DNA of 64,000 bases, from contig JABLXU010000039.1 in the NCBI GenBank assembly GCA_013177805.1, positions 1 to 64,000 on the forward strand, in the 5' to 3' direction. Every line of letters starts with the position of its first letter. Position 1 is the stretch's first letter. The notes beneath the pieces were generated by a model. The model saw only the letters and a list, made by a program, of their open reading frames with translations, was not told the DNA's origin and did no database searches. Made by a program: the position numbers and the translations under genes. Origin of the DNA: Candidatus Omnitrophota bacterium (GTDB taxonomy: Bacteria > Hinthialibacterota > Hinthialibacteria > Hinthialibacterales > Hinthialibacteraceae). Shown here piece after piece: positions 37,372 to 46,547 of the stretch.

Positions 37372-38100
37372 ATGAATCATCCACTGCTTCTCCTTTCGTA
37401 TCCTCAGCCATCGAATGGCAATTCCGGGCATTGGTTTGCCACCGTTTCGAAATGGCTTCAGGCCTTGCGACATTTGCATCGGGAGGCGGCTTTAGAATTC
37501 TGTCCCACGCTCCCAAAACAAGGACAATCTCTCCCAGAACAGCCCACGATCGAAGAGATCGATTTTTTATTACAGAAGGCCGGCGAGGCAGGTTGCCGGT
37601 TCGGCTCCATCTATATCCCAGTCGATCTGGCTAAATCCGACGAGGGTTTGGGAGAAGAGATCTCCCGGGTTGACGGCTGGATCGACCTCGCCTCCTATGC
37701 CGAATTTCGCGCCGCCCGGCTCTCCCTGGAGCATCCGGAAACCCTAGCGCAGCCGGGTCCCCGGCGGATTCTGGAAAACATCATCGAATACATGGATGAC
37801 ATGGATCTCCAAGCCATCTTATTCATATCTGGATCCTCCCTGGCCTGGGGATCGGAATTCTTGAATCAATATCAAAAAAAGTTAAAACATCCCTTGGGTT
37901 TAGGTTTACCCTGGGAGGCGGCAGTCCGGCGCAGCGTCTCCGATCTCCATCTCCGCCAGGTGACGGCGGTGAGTCTCGATGTCCCCCTGCCCCTTGATAT
38001 GCCTGGCATCGAGCGTCAAGTCTTGGAAATTGAATCCCTCTTCGGTGACGTCCAACCGATTTTGGTGGTCTGTCCGCGGGAAGGAGAAAAAGATTCCTGA
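37372..38100 (+). CDS. Conserved-looking hypothetical protein
   Basis: 242 aa, no family recognised. It is mixed alpha/beta: a segment HWFATVSKWLQALRHLHREAALEFCP, an acidic EYMDDMDLQAILFISGSS region with a strand-like core, and a C-terminal QPILVVCPREGEK. The alternation of strands and helices from about residue 55 (IEEIDFLLQKAGEAGCRFGSIYIPVDL) could be a TIM-barrel-like fold, but no active-site motif supports that. There is no signal peptide or membrane helix and no good ribosome-binding site. It lies 243 nt after the STAS gene in the same direction, so a signalling connection is only contextual. Confidence 0.55.
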   Translation: MNHPLLLLSYPQPSNGNSGHWFATVSKWLQALRHLHREAALEFCPTLPKQGQSLPEQPTIEEIDFLLQKAGEAGCRFGSIYIPVDLAKSDEGLGEEISRVDGWIDLASYAEFRAARLSLEHPETLAQPGPRRILENIIEYMDDMDLQAILFISGSSLAWGSEFLNQYQKKLKHPLGLGLPWEAAVRRSVSDLHLRQVTAVSLDVPLPLDMPGIERQVLEIESLFGDVQPILVVCPREGEKDS

Positions 38101-38302
38101 AGGCTGGGAATAACCGGAAGGGTGGATCACCTGCTGAGCCGCTTGCATCAGGGTATTCTTTCATCCGGGCATTAGAGAGCAATCCGGTCATCCGGATTTG
38201 TACAATTCACTCCACGGCTTCCACGCTTTGGGGATGGATTTTTTACCATTCCCTCCCTCTCCTTGGAGAATCCAACGTTTGGGAAAAATCTCCAATTCTT
38301 TA

Positions 38303-39430
38303 TCAAAAGCCCATCCATCGCAACCATTCTTCTACCCGCCGATTGTAGGTGTGCTCCCGCATGATCCGTTCCCGCCCCTGCTGGACGATCCGTTCGCGTT
38401 CTTCCGGATGCGCCAAGTAATAGACGGTCTTACGGCGCAGATCATCCACATCGCTCCAATACACCGCTTCTTTTCCCGGAACAAAATAGCGGCCGGCGGC
38501 CGGGACCCAGTCGGACAGGAGAAATCCCCCGGCCAAAGGGGCGTTGAAATCCCGCTGGTTCAAGCTGCCCCGGCATTGCAGGCTGTGGATGTTGAGATTG
38601 ACGGCGGACGACGCGAAAACCGCTGGCAATTCGTGCGCCGGATCGATGGGACCGCTGTAGCATCCGGCCAACGGCGTATCCTGGAGGAGGGATATCCAAT
38701 CCTCGTTGCCGTAAATGCGCAGATCGAAATCGGCCAAGGACTGGACTACCCGCAGCCGGTAGCGGTTGTTCGCTTCCCAATACAGATAATGGGCCACCGG
38801 CGGGGTGATTTGGATGCGTTTGCCCGGCGCGATGGGGTATTCATCCGCGAGTTCGAAAAAAGTTTTATGGCGGAATTGCAGTTGCAGATCGACAAGCCGG
38901 TCGACATAGATTTGCATCTCCGGAGCGAGCTGGGCCCGGCGTTCCACCTGACTGATGACCCCGCCGACGAAACTGACCTCACAAGCGAAGCGGGAATCCC
39001 GCGCGCCTGGCGTTTCGTGATCCGCCGCCACGGGAAAGAAACCGCAGACCCGGGGGGAGAATCTTCGTAGATAATCCAGATAGGATTCATCGAAACAAAA
39101 GACATGTTCGAGCGGTTCGAACGGGCGGTCCACGAAAAAATGAGGATCATCCAGGTACCAGACGAATTTTCGCGTGGTATACGGCCGCCGGTGGGGAGGG
39201 ATCTCGAGGTATTCATAAAACTGCCCGGCGGATTGGTTGATCAGAAAAATCCAGTCCGGCGCGTGCCGCTCGAGATGTTCGCGTAAAACGGCTTTGGAAG
39301 ATGCTTCCAGGAGAGGGGCTTCAGCCAACGAGGTGGTCCAGCCGTGCCGCTCCAAGGCATGAAAAATACGGCGCTTGAATAAACCATAGCCCCGATCGGA
39401 GCGGTCACAATAGGACCACACAGAAGTCAT
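38303..39430 (-). CDS. CgeB-like glycosyltransferase family protein
   Basis: About 375 aa; the ATG at 39430 with AGAAGG 8 nt upstream is preferred over the GTG three codons earlier. The pattern fits DUF3880/CgeB-type GT-B proteins: an N-terminal half with HAPDWIFLINQSAG and KFVWYLDDPHFF, and a C-terminal half with VNLNIHSLQCRGSLNQRDFNAPLAGGFLLSDWVP. The latter is the sugar-nucleotide-binding region where the family carries R.FE..A.G...L. Such proteins usually modify surface polysaccharides or pilin/flagellin glycans. It is monocistronic. The donor and acceptor are unknown. Confidence 0.75.
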   Translation of the reverse strand: MTSVWSYCDRSDRGYGLFKRRIFHALERHGWTTSLAEAPLLEASSKAVLREHLERHAPDWIFLINQSAGQFYEYLEIPPHRRPYTTRKFVWYLDDPHFFVDRPFEPLEHVFCFDESYLDYLRRFSPRVCGFFPVAADHETPGARDSRFACEVSFVGGVISQVERRAQLAPEMQIYVDRLVDLQLQFRHKTFFELADEYPIAPGKRIQITPPVAHYLYWEANNRYRLRVVQSLADFDLRIYGNEDWISLLQDTPLAGCYSGPIDPAHELPAVFASSAVNLNIHSLQCRGSLNQRDFNAPLAGGFLLSDWVPAAGRYFVPGKEAVYWSDVDDLRRKTVYYLAHPEERERIVQQGRERIMREHTYNRRVEEWLRWMGF

Positions 39431-39589
39431 GCCCCGCACCTTCTCAAACCATCCCGGGAAACTACAATCATTTTAGTCAACTTGGTTCTCACCACCCGGT
39501 TCGATATACTGTTCGATAAGTAAAACGATCGAATCCATCACGCCGGCAATAGGGAATGGATCTCATTCTGACACCCGAGACAGATTATT

Positions 39590-41398
39590 GTGAAGTCAGT
39601 TCCAAAGCGTATTTTCGACTTTTTAGCCAGCCTTAAACTGGCGGTCATCTTACTCGTCGCCTTTGCCATCCTGCTGAGTTGGGCCACGATCCTCGAATCG
39701 AAAACCAGCACGGAAAATGTCCAGCGGCTGATCTATCAAACCCGCTGGTTCGATTTTCTGCTTTTCGTCCTGGGAGTCAACGTGTTTTGCGCTGCCATGA
39801 GCCGGTTTCCCTGGAAGAAGAGACATACGGGTTTCGTCATTACACACCTGGGCATTCTCATCATCCTTGCGGGATCCATGGTCACCCGGAAGTATGGCAT
39901 CGAAGGGCAGTTGATACTTCAAGAAGGTCAAACATCCGACTCCATCCTGATCAACGAAACCGTCCTCTCTGTCAAAGTGCCACGTATGAACGTCCAAGTG
40001 GAGTATGATCCCTGGTTTCTCAACCGCCCTATCCCGGAAGGGAAGGAAATTCGCTATCCGGTAGGCGAAACGGGGATCGTCTGTTATGTGGAGCGGTACT
40101 TGCTCAATCCCCAACCTATCCAGCGGGTCACCGGCGGCGGCACGCCAGGGAATCCGGCGATTCAGTTGGGTTTGCACCAGGCGGGAATGAACGAAACCAG
40201 CACCGGTCCCTGGCTGATCGCCCGGGATCCCGCGCAGAACACCATGAACCTTGGCCAAATGGCCCAAGTCCAATTCCGGCGCGTGGAAAGCCCGGCGGAA
40301 TTGGAAGCCGCCCTCGCCCCGCCCACGAGTGAATCCACCCAAACCGTGGGGCAGGTGTTACTTCACCAGGCGGACGGCACCATAGTGCAAACCCTGTTGT
40401 TGGAGGATTTACTCAAAGAACCCAAAAAGTTTGAATGGAACCAGAAACAATACACGGTTACAAACAAGGAATTCCTGCCGCGGGCTTCGATTCAGGATGG
40501 GCAATTGATCAACCGGGAGAGCGGCGCGTTCAATCCCGCCATCCGGTTCACACTCGAAGGGCCGGAAGGCACGGAGGAGCATCTGGCTTTCTCCGAATTC
40601 CCCGATTTCGGCTCTATCCACGGGAAAGCCAATCCCAGCGGCCTGAGCGCGCGCCTCATTTATCCAAACGCCTCCAGTTCCGCTTCCACCAACCTGGTGA
40701 CCCTTTTGGAAACGCCGGACGGCCAACTCCATTACCGCGCCACCAACACGGCGGGCGGATTTTTGACGGGAACCATCCAGATCGGCAAACCATTTCAAAC
40801 CACCTGGCCGCAGGTAATGCTTTCTGTGCAGCAATATATCCCCGACGCGCAGGTGACGGAGGAAATCATCGATCAGGGCCTCGGCGCAGCCGGTCCGCAC
40901 AACAATCCCGCCCTGCAGGTCCGGGTGGAACATCAAGGCCAAAGCGTCACTCGCTACGTGTCCTATGATAATCCCGTTACCCTTCTGGCCGGAGACGAAC
41001 CATGCGTGATCGAATTCGGACGGAAACGCCACCCGCTCGGCTTCGCGATTCACCTGATCGACTTCCAGGCGCCGCGCTATCCGGGCACCAACCGTCCCGC
41101 GAAATTTCAAAGCTTGGTGAAAGTGATCGATCCACAAAACCAAGTCGAGGAAGAAACCTTGATTTACATGAACAATCCGCTCGGATATAACCAATTTCTG
41201 GTTTATCAATCCAGTTACATCGAGGGCAAGAACGGCATGCCCGACACCTCAATCTTCAGCGTCGCGCGGGCGCCGGGCACACCCATCATCTACGTTGGTT
41301 CCACAGTCTTGTGCTTGGGCATGGTTATCATGTTCATTTCCCGCCGCAAAGCCCCGACCGTCCTTCCCCCACAATCCATTCCCCCCCAGGAGGCATAA
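39590..41398 (+). CDS. resB: Cytochrome c biogenesis protein ResB (Ccs1)
   Basis: 602 aa. Three N-terminal membrane helices carry the ResB signature (RIFDFLASLKLAVILLVAF, WFDFLLFVLGVNVFCAAMSR, TGFVITHLGILIILAGSMV). A long periplasmic domain and a last membrane helix near residue 570 (IIYVGSTVLCLGMVIMFIS) follow. ResB with CcsA forms the system II haem-delivery and ligation complex that attaches haem to apocytochrome c. The start is GTG. The ccsA gene follows directly, with its ribosome-binding site inside the last ResB codons, so the two are coupled. Confidence 0.88.
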   Translation: MKSVPKRIFDFLASLKLAVILLVAFAILLSWATILESKTSTENVQRLIYQTRWFDFLLFVLGVNVFCAAMSRFPWKKRHTGFVITHLGILIILAGSMVTRKYGIEGQLILQEGQTSDSILINETVLSVKVPRMNVQVEYDPWFLNRPIPEGKEIRYPVGETGIVCYVERYLLNPQPIQRVTGGGTPGNPAIQLGLHQAGMNETSTGPWLIARDPAQNTMNLGQMAQVQFRRVESPAELEAALAPPTSESTQTVGQVLLHQADGTIVQTLLLEDLLKEPKKFEWNQKQYTVTNKEFLPRASIQDGQLINRESGAFNPAIRFTLEGPEGTEEHLAFSEFPDFGSIHGKANPSGLSARLIYPNASSSASTNLVTLLETPDGQLHYRATNTAGGFLTGTIQIGKPFQTTWPQVMLSVQQYIPDAQVTEEIIDQGLGAAGPHNNPALQVRVEHQGQSVTRYVSYDNPVTLLAGDEPCVIEFGRKRHPLGFAIHLIDFQAPRYPGTNRPAKFQSLVKVIDPQNQVEEETLIYMNNPLGYNQFLVYQSSYIEGKNGMPDTSIFSVARAPGTPIIYVGSTVLCLGMVIMFISRRKAPTVLPPQSIPPQEA

Positions 41399-41403
41399 AT
41401 CCT

Positions 41404-43074
41404 TTGAAACGCGCCATCCTCATCTTGATCCTTGGATTGAACGTCTGGTCCGCCGAGGGGATTGAATTCCCCGCAGGCCTCGATTTCGATTCGCTGCGCG
41501 GCATTCCCATTCAAGACAACGGGCGGTATAAACCCCTGGATACCTTCGCCGGGGAATCGTTGCGCGACATCACCGGCCGGTGGAAATTTCAAGGCCATGA
41601 TCCCATTGGGTACCTGCTATCCTTCATGACCAGCGAGGATTGGTACAACGAGAAGATCATCCGCATCGACTACCAACCCCTCAAAGAAGTCATGGGACTC
41701 AATCCGGCCCAGGTCCATTTCTCCTACAACGAACTGGTGGCCAACGATCAATTCCGCAAACTGTTCGACCGGGTCTCGCAAAAACACAGCCGCAATGAAG
41801 ACAATTTCACCCGCCTGGAAAATGAATTCTCCAAGTTATACCACCAACTGACTTTGTTCCAATCCATCCAAACCGGTGAGGCGCTGACCGTCGTCCCGCC
41901 GGCAGGAACCGACGAAGAAGCCGCTTGGCTGTCGATCAACCATCCCCACGGGTATCCGGCTGAAACCCAGGACGCGCTCAAAAAAACGTTTCTCCAAATT
42001 CTCGCCGCGGTCAAGAACCAGGACGCTGCCTTGTTCTCTCAAGCCGGGAGCGAACTCAAAACGCAATTGGCGAATCTCAATCCGGCTCTTTACCCCAATC
42101 GGCAGGTCATCCAATGGGAAATCGGATATAACCAAACCCGGCCGTTTCTGACCTCGTGGATCTACTATCTCACCGCGTTTGTGTTGTTGTTGGTCTCGTT
42201 CTTTTACACGAACCGCTATTTGTACTGGTTCTCGGTGATCATAGGCATCGTGGGATTTGGTTACAATACCTACGGATTGATCGTCCGCAGCCTGATTTCC
42301 GGCCGCCCCCCCGTGTCCAACATGTATGAATCGGTGGTCTTCGTGGGGTGGGGCATCATCCTGTTCGCCATCATTTTCGAACTGATCTACCGCCAGCGCT
42401 GGTTCATCACCACGGCCTGCGCGCTGGGCGTGGGCACGTTGATCATGGCCGATCTGCTGCCCTTCGATCCCGACATCGATCCTCTCGTTCCGGTCCTGCG
42501 CAGCAATTACTGGCTGATCATTCACGTGTTGACGATCACGCTCAGTTACAGCGCGTTCGCCCTGGCGATGGGATTGGCGCACATTAACCTGGGCGTGTAT
42601 TTCTATCTCCCTAACCGGCGCGACCTGCTCAACAACCTCAGCCTCTTCTTGTACCGCGTGCTGCAGGTGGGCGTCGTGCTGCTGGCCGCGGGCACGATTT
42701 TAGGCGGCGTGTGGGCCGCCGAGTCGTGGGGCCGTTTTTGGGGGTGGGATCCCAAAGAGACCTGGGCGTTGATCTCGCTTCTGGGATATATGGCCATTCT
42801 GCATGCCCGCTACACCGATTGGGTCGCCAATTTCGGCACGGCAGTCTGTTCGATCATCGGTTTCTGGCTGATTCTGATGACCTGGTACGGCGTGAATTTC
42901 GTCCTGGGCACCGGGCTGCACAGTTACGGATTTGGTTCGGGCGGCGGATGGTATGTGATCGGCTATTTGGGATTCGAAATTCTGTTCTTGGGCGTTGTCT
43001 CCTGGAAATATATGGCCGCCCAGGCCGCCCTACGCGGCATGGCTGCCACGCAAGCGGTAACGGAAGGCTCATGA
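41404..43074 (+). CDS. ccsA: Cytochrome c biogenesis protein CcsA (ResC)
   Basis: 556 aa from a TTG start at 41404. AGGAGG (41389-41394) is 9 nt upstream, whereas the track start lies inside resB. An N-terminal signal-like segment is followed by a periplasmic domain of about 230 residues (beginning RGIPIQDNGRYKPLDTFA, common in CcsA of PVC-like bacteria) and then eight or so membrane helices. The haem-handling WWD motif is WGRFWGWDPKETW. Two His (in IIHVLTITLSYS and ILHARYTDW) fit the flanking haem ligands. It transports and presents haem on the outer face with ResB. c-type cytochromes are therefore expected in this organism. Confidence 0.92.
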   Translation: MKRAILILILGLNVWSAEGIEFPAGLDFDSLRGIPIQDNGRYKPLDTFAGESLRDITGRWKFQGHDPIGYLLSFMTSEDWYNEKIIRIDYQPLKEVMGLNPAQVHFSYNELVANDQFRKLFDRVSQKHSRNEDNFTRLENEFSKLYHQLTLFQSIQTGEALTVVPPAGTDEEAAWLSINHPHGYPAETQDALKKTFLQILAAVKNQDAALFSQAGSELKTQLANLNPALYPNRQVIQWEIGYNQTRPFLTSWIYYLTAFVLLLVSFFYTNRYLYWFSVIIGIVGFGYNTYGLIVRSLISGRPPVSNMYESVVFVGWGIILFAIIFELIYRQRWFITTACALGVGTLIMADLLPFDPDIDPLVPVLRSNYWLIIHVLTITLSYSAFALAMGLAHINLGVYFYLPNRRDLLNNLSLFLYRVLQVGVVLLAAGTILGGVWAAESWGRFWGWDPKETWALISLLGYMAILHARYTDWVANFGTAVCSIIGFWLILMTWYGVNFVLGTGLHSYGFGSGGGWYVIGYLGFEILFLGVVSWKYMAAQAALRGMAATQAVTEGS

Positions 43075-43189
43075 TCCGTCCGCGTCATACAATCAATCAT
43101 CTTGATCTCTTTATCTGAACATCCTTCTTATCTGAACAACCTTCGGGAGAATATCCTAGGCCGCTGTTCCCATCCCAGACCATCCTTTT

Positions 43190-43750
43190 TTACCTTGCCT
43201 TGCCTAATGTGAAGCGATCCCGTTCCGTATAAACCGGGCCGGAAGGCTGGAGCACGCTCTCCATCAACGAAAACGATTCCACCCGTAAAGTACCCAGCGC
43301 CAGATCCTGGTACCTCTCTGGATTCTTGAAAAACACCTTCATGTGGCGGTTGCCGCGCCCAATGGTCAGATGCGCCGAGAACGGCTTGCGGTCGAAACCC
43401 ACCTTCGAGTTTTCCAACGCGCCGCGGATCTGCTTCTCCAACTCGCTTAAGGAAGCCGCCCCCTCCCGGCAGCCGATCCACAATACCGACAGGGAACCGC
43501 GCGGCGGAAACTGCCCAACCCCGCCCAACTCGATGACAAACGGCCGCATCCGCTCCCCCACAGGCCGCAGGCACGCTTGCAATTGGGGAACAGATTCCAC
43601 TGGAATGTCACCTAGAAATTTCAACGTCAGGTGGCAATTCTCTGCCCGCGTCCACCGGATGCCCGAGACCGCGGGAGTTAAAATTTTTTGGATTTTTTCG
43701 ATGGAATCCTTCAACGGTTGATCCAAATTCACCGAGATGAACGCCCGCAT
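43190..43750 (-). CDS. thpR: RNA 2',3'-cyclic phosphodiesterase (2H family, ThpR)
   Basis: 186 aa. The two H-x-T/S-x motifs of the 2H phosphoesterase superfamily are present: HLTLKFLG (about residue 40) and HLTIGR (about 125). Spacing and length agree with ThpR (formerly LigT, 2'-5' RNA ligase). MRAFISVNL at the start is also typical. The enzyme opens 2',3'-cyclic phosphates on RNA ends. AGAAGGA precedes the ATG. It stands alone between convergent ccsA and divergent GT39. Confidence 0.92.
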   Translation of the reverse strand: MRAFISVNLDQPLKDSIEKIQKILTPAVSGIRWTRAENCHLTLKFLGDIPVESVPQLQACLRPVGERMRPFVIELGGVGQFPPRGSLSVLWIGCREGAASLSELEKQIRGALENSKVGFDRKPFSAHLTIGRGNRHMKVFFKNPERYQDLALGTLRVESFSLMESVLQPSGPVYTERDRFTLGKAR

Positions 43751-43967
43751 GAGAATGATCCTTCTGGATAAAACCCGGTCTTAATTTTTAATATCATCCG
43801 CTTTTTTTATTCTCCCCCGGAGTTCTAGGGTATCCATCCGGGAGAGTATTTCTCTTCCCCATGATCTCCCGTCTTATTGGAAGACCTGAGTCCGCCGATT
43901 CATGTGTTCCTGCTTGACCGGAACAGGTTACTCTTCTTACTATTCCTCCAGCAAAGGAGATTTGTCA

Positions 43968-45884
43968 ATGCAATGGATTCTCTGGCCGGGCGTCCTCGGA
44001 TTGGGGGCCGCGGCGCAATATTTCATCCTGCGTCACCAGATTCTGACCGGCTTACTATTGTACCTTCTCGGCGGCGCCCTGCTTTCTTTCGGGTGCAGGC
44101 GGGAGCGGCTTCCTCAGCCCGGTGACCGTGGCGCGATAAATCCCTCAGACTCGGTCCAAAAGAAAGCCCTTCTCCAACTGATCCTGGTTCTCCTAGGCTT
44201 GGCGGCCGCGGGCATGGCCATGGCCTGGGTGTGGTCTGGCTCGCGGCCTGATTCTGCCCATCCCAGGCATTTGACTTATGCCTTGTTTAGTTGGCTCGTC
44301 TTTCTTTTTTTTGGATTTTTTGCGTTTGGATTGCGTCTATGGAATGACATCCGCCTGGAAACCCGGTGGTCCCTGGCGCCTCTCCTGGCGCTGATGGGTC
44401 TCTCGCTCACGTTGGGCCTTTTCCGCCTCACGGCCGTGCCCTTCACGGTTCATGGGGACGAGGGCATGGTTGGTCTCCACGCCCGCCAAATCCTGGAAGG
44501 CAAAATCGACACGTTTTTTTCCACCTCGTGGTATGCCATTCCCCAGTTTTTCTTCGCGGTGCCCGCGGGAGGACTTTATCTTTTGGGGGACAATCTCCTG
44601 GGTTTGCGCGCGAGCGCGGTCTGCGTGGGGACACTCAGTGTCATCCCCTTCTATTTTCTCGTCCGGGGATGGTGGGGGCCGAAATCCGCGTTATTCGCCA
44701 CGCTGGCGCTCATTACCAATCACTGGTTCATCCATCTCCTGCACTGCGGGGTGAATTACGTGCAGGTTTCGTTTTTCACCACCACCCTGCTGGCGGTTTG
44801 GGCGTACGCCCATCACCACCAGTCCCTGAGCGCGTGTGTGGGCGCGGGCCTCGTAATGGGGTTGGGTTTAATGTCCTACCAGGCCAACCATCTGCTGCCT
44901 TTTTTGTGGATTGTTTCACAAGCGTGGGCCTGTCTGCTGCATCGCCCTCCGGCGCGCTGGCTGGTGGCGTCCACCGGCGTCCCGCTGGGCGTCGCGGCCT
45001 TGGTCTTGGCTCCCTTGCTGGTCCACGATTACACCCGCACGGGCCAGACCGGCATGTTCCAGAACCGCGCGCAGGGCGTAGTGGCCTGGACGCCGGATAA
45101 CCTGCGTCACCTGGATTTGGTCTATCATGCGGACGGCGACACCTCATGGATCTTCCGCCGGCAAATGGAGAGGGCCTTCCTCTCGCCCATCCTCTACTCC
45201 GACACCAGTATGCAATACAATGGTCAGGCTCCGTTTTTGGATCCCGTGATGGCGGTCTTGTTCATGCTCGGCGCGGTAACGGCCGCTTTCCGCTTTTACG
45301 ACATCCGCTGGTCACTCCCGGCGGGATGGATCGTGGGGATTCTGTTGGCGGGTGGCGTGCTGACCGTGGACGCGCCCTTTTTCCCCCGCTTGGCCGGCGC
45401 GGCCGCGCTGTTGTTTTTACCCGTGGCCGGCGTCATGTCCCTCGGACTCAGGGAAGACCGTATCTCCTTGAAATCCATCCCGGTCCTGATTTTAGCCATG
45501 GCTGTGTTGGCGGCGGGGGGAATCAATCTGCGCCATTATTTCGTGACCTACGCGCGGACCATTGATCCCGCCAGCATTCATTATGCCCAAACCGGCCTGG
45601 CCTACGCGGTGAAAGAGCGCGATCCGGCGGAATATGCTTACGTATTTCGCGGACCGCATTTCTCGTTCGGCAGCGGCACCGTCCAGTTCTTGGCCAAGGG
45701 GCATCGGGGCGGGGATATCGACCATCTCCCGGACTCCCTGATCTCCAACCGATTTTATTTCGTTGTGGAGGAATCGCAGTCCAAGTGGCTGCCCACCTTG
45801 AAAGAACGGTTCCCCGGTTATACGATTCGTGAATATAAAAATCCTCAAGGACTACGGCTTTTCACTACATTGACGCCGGATTAA
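43968..45884 (+). CDS. GT39-like integral membrane glycosyltransferase
   Basis: 638 aa from the ATG at 43968, which has AAAGGAG 8 nt upstream; the 22 earlier track codons lack support. About 12 membrane helices. The first long periplasmic loop shows FTVHGDEGMVGLHARQILEG, matching the D-E motif of GT-C enzymes (PMT/ArnT/GT39 families), followed by the family pattern GDNLLGLRASAVCVGTLSVIPFYFLVR. Such enzymes transfer sugars from polyprenyl-phosphate donors to lipids or proteins in the periplasm. The next gene (a lipid methyltransferase) starts 9 nt later. Confidence 0.85.
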   Translation: MQWILWPGVLGLGAAAQYFILRHQILTGLLLYLLGGALLSFGCRRERLPQPGDRGAINPSDSVQKKALLQLILVLLGLAAAGMAMAWVWSGSRPDSAHPRHLTYALFSWLVFLFFGFFAFGLRLWNDIRLETRWSLAPLLALMGLSLTLGLFRLTAVPFTVHGDEGMVGLHARQILEGKIDTFFSTSWYAIPQFFFAVPAGGLYLLGDNLLGLRASAVCVGTLSVIPFYFLVRGWWGPKSALFATLALITNHWFIHLLHCGVNYVQVSFFTTTLLAVWAYAHHHQSLSACVGAGLVMGLGLMSYQANHLLPFLWIVSQAWACLLHRPPARWLVASTGVPLGVAALVLAPLLVHDYTRTGQTGMFQNRAQGVVAWTPDNLRHLDLVYHADGDTSWIFRRQMERAFLSPILYSDTSMQYNGQAPFLDPVMAVLFMLGAVTAAFRFYDIRWSLPAGWIVGILLAGGVLTVDAPFFPRLAGAAALLFLPVAGVMSLGLREDRISLKSIPVLILAMAVLAAGGINLRHYFVTYARTIDPASIHYAQTGLAYAVKERDPAEYAYVFRGPHFSFGSGTVQFLAKGHRGGDIDHLPDSLISNRFYFVVEESQSKWLPTLKERFPGYTIREYKNPQGLRLFTTLTPD

Positions 45885-45893
45885 CCAACTTCC

Positions 45894-46526
45894 ATGGCAT
45901 CCACGCTGAAAGTTTTCTACCAAAACGCTTTTCATCATTTAAAAACCACCGGCTCCATCGCTCCCAGCTCGCGTTTTTTGGCTCAGGCGATGATCAAGCA
46001 TGTCAAACATCAGGGGAAGCCGCTGTGCATTCTGGAAGCAGGACCGGGCACCGGCCCGTTCACCAAACGCATCGCCGCGCTCATCGACGAGCAGGACCAC
46101 CTGGATCTTTGCGAACTAAACGAGCAATTCGTGGAGTATTTAAAACAAATGATCCAAGAGAATCCCAAGCTCAACCGGCACAAAACACAGATTGAAATTC
46201 ACCACAAGCCGGTCCAGGAACTGACGGGAGAAAACCGGTATGATTACATCATCTCGGGATTGCCGTTCAACAATTTCGAGCCGGAACAAGTGCGGGAGAT
46301 CCTGGATAAATACAAACGGCTGCTCAAACCGGAAGGCACACTCAGTTTTTTTGAATACGCAGGCATCCGCCCCCTCAAACCCTTCCTCACCCACGGCCGG
46401 GAAAAAGCCCGGGTGAAAGCCGTGGACAGCATCCTGCGTGAATTTCTTGGGCAATATGAAAAAGAGCGGATTTGGGTGCCATGGAATTTGCCGCCGTCTA
46501 TTGTTCACATCTGCCGGTTTCAATGA
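45894..46526 (+). CDS. SAM-dependent phospholipid N-methyltransferase-like protein
   Basis: 210 aa. HHLKTTGSIAPSSRFLAQAM at the N-terminus is typical of PmtA-type phosphatidylethanolamine methyltransferases. The SAM motif I is ILEAGPGTGPFTKRI, and motif IV is YIISGLPFNNFEPEQV (the NLPF-like region). Catalysis would add methyl groups to phosphatidylethanolamine or a related lipid. The rRNA adenine dimethylase family shares some of these features, but the GSIAPSS segment argues for lipid. It is 9 nt after the glycosyltransferase and likely co-transcribed. Confidence 0.78.
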   Translation: MASTLKVFYQNAFHHLKTTGSIAPSSRFLAQAMIKHVKHQGKPLCILEAGPGTGPFTKRIAALIDEQDHLDLCELNEQFVEYLKQMIQENPKLNRHKTQIEIHHKPVQELTGENRYDYIISGLPFNNFEPEQVREILDKYKRLLKPEGTLSFFEYAGIRPLKPFLTHGREKARVKAVDSILREFLGQYEKERIWVPWNLPPSIVHICRFQ

Positions 46527-46547
46527 CACGGCGGGTGTTTCCCCGGC

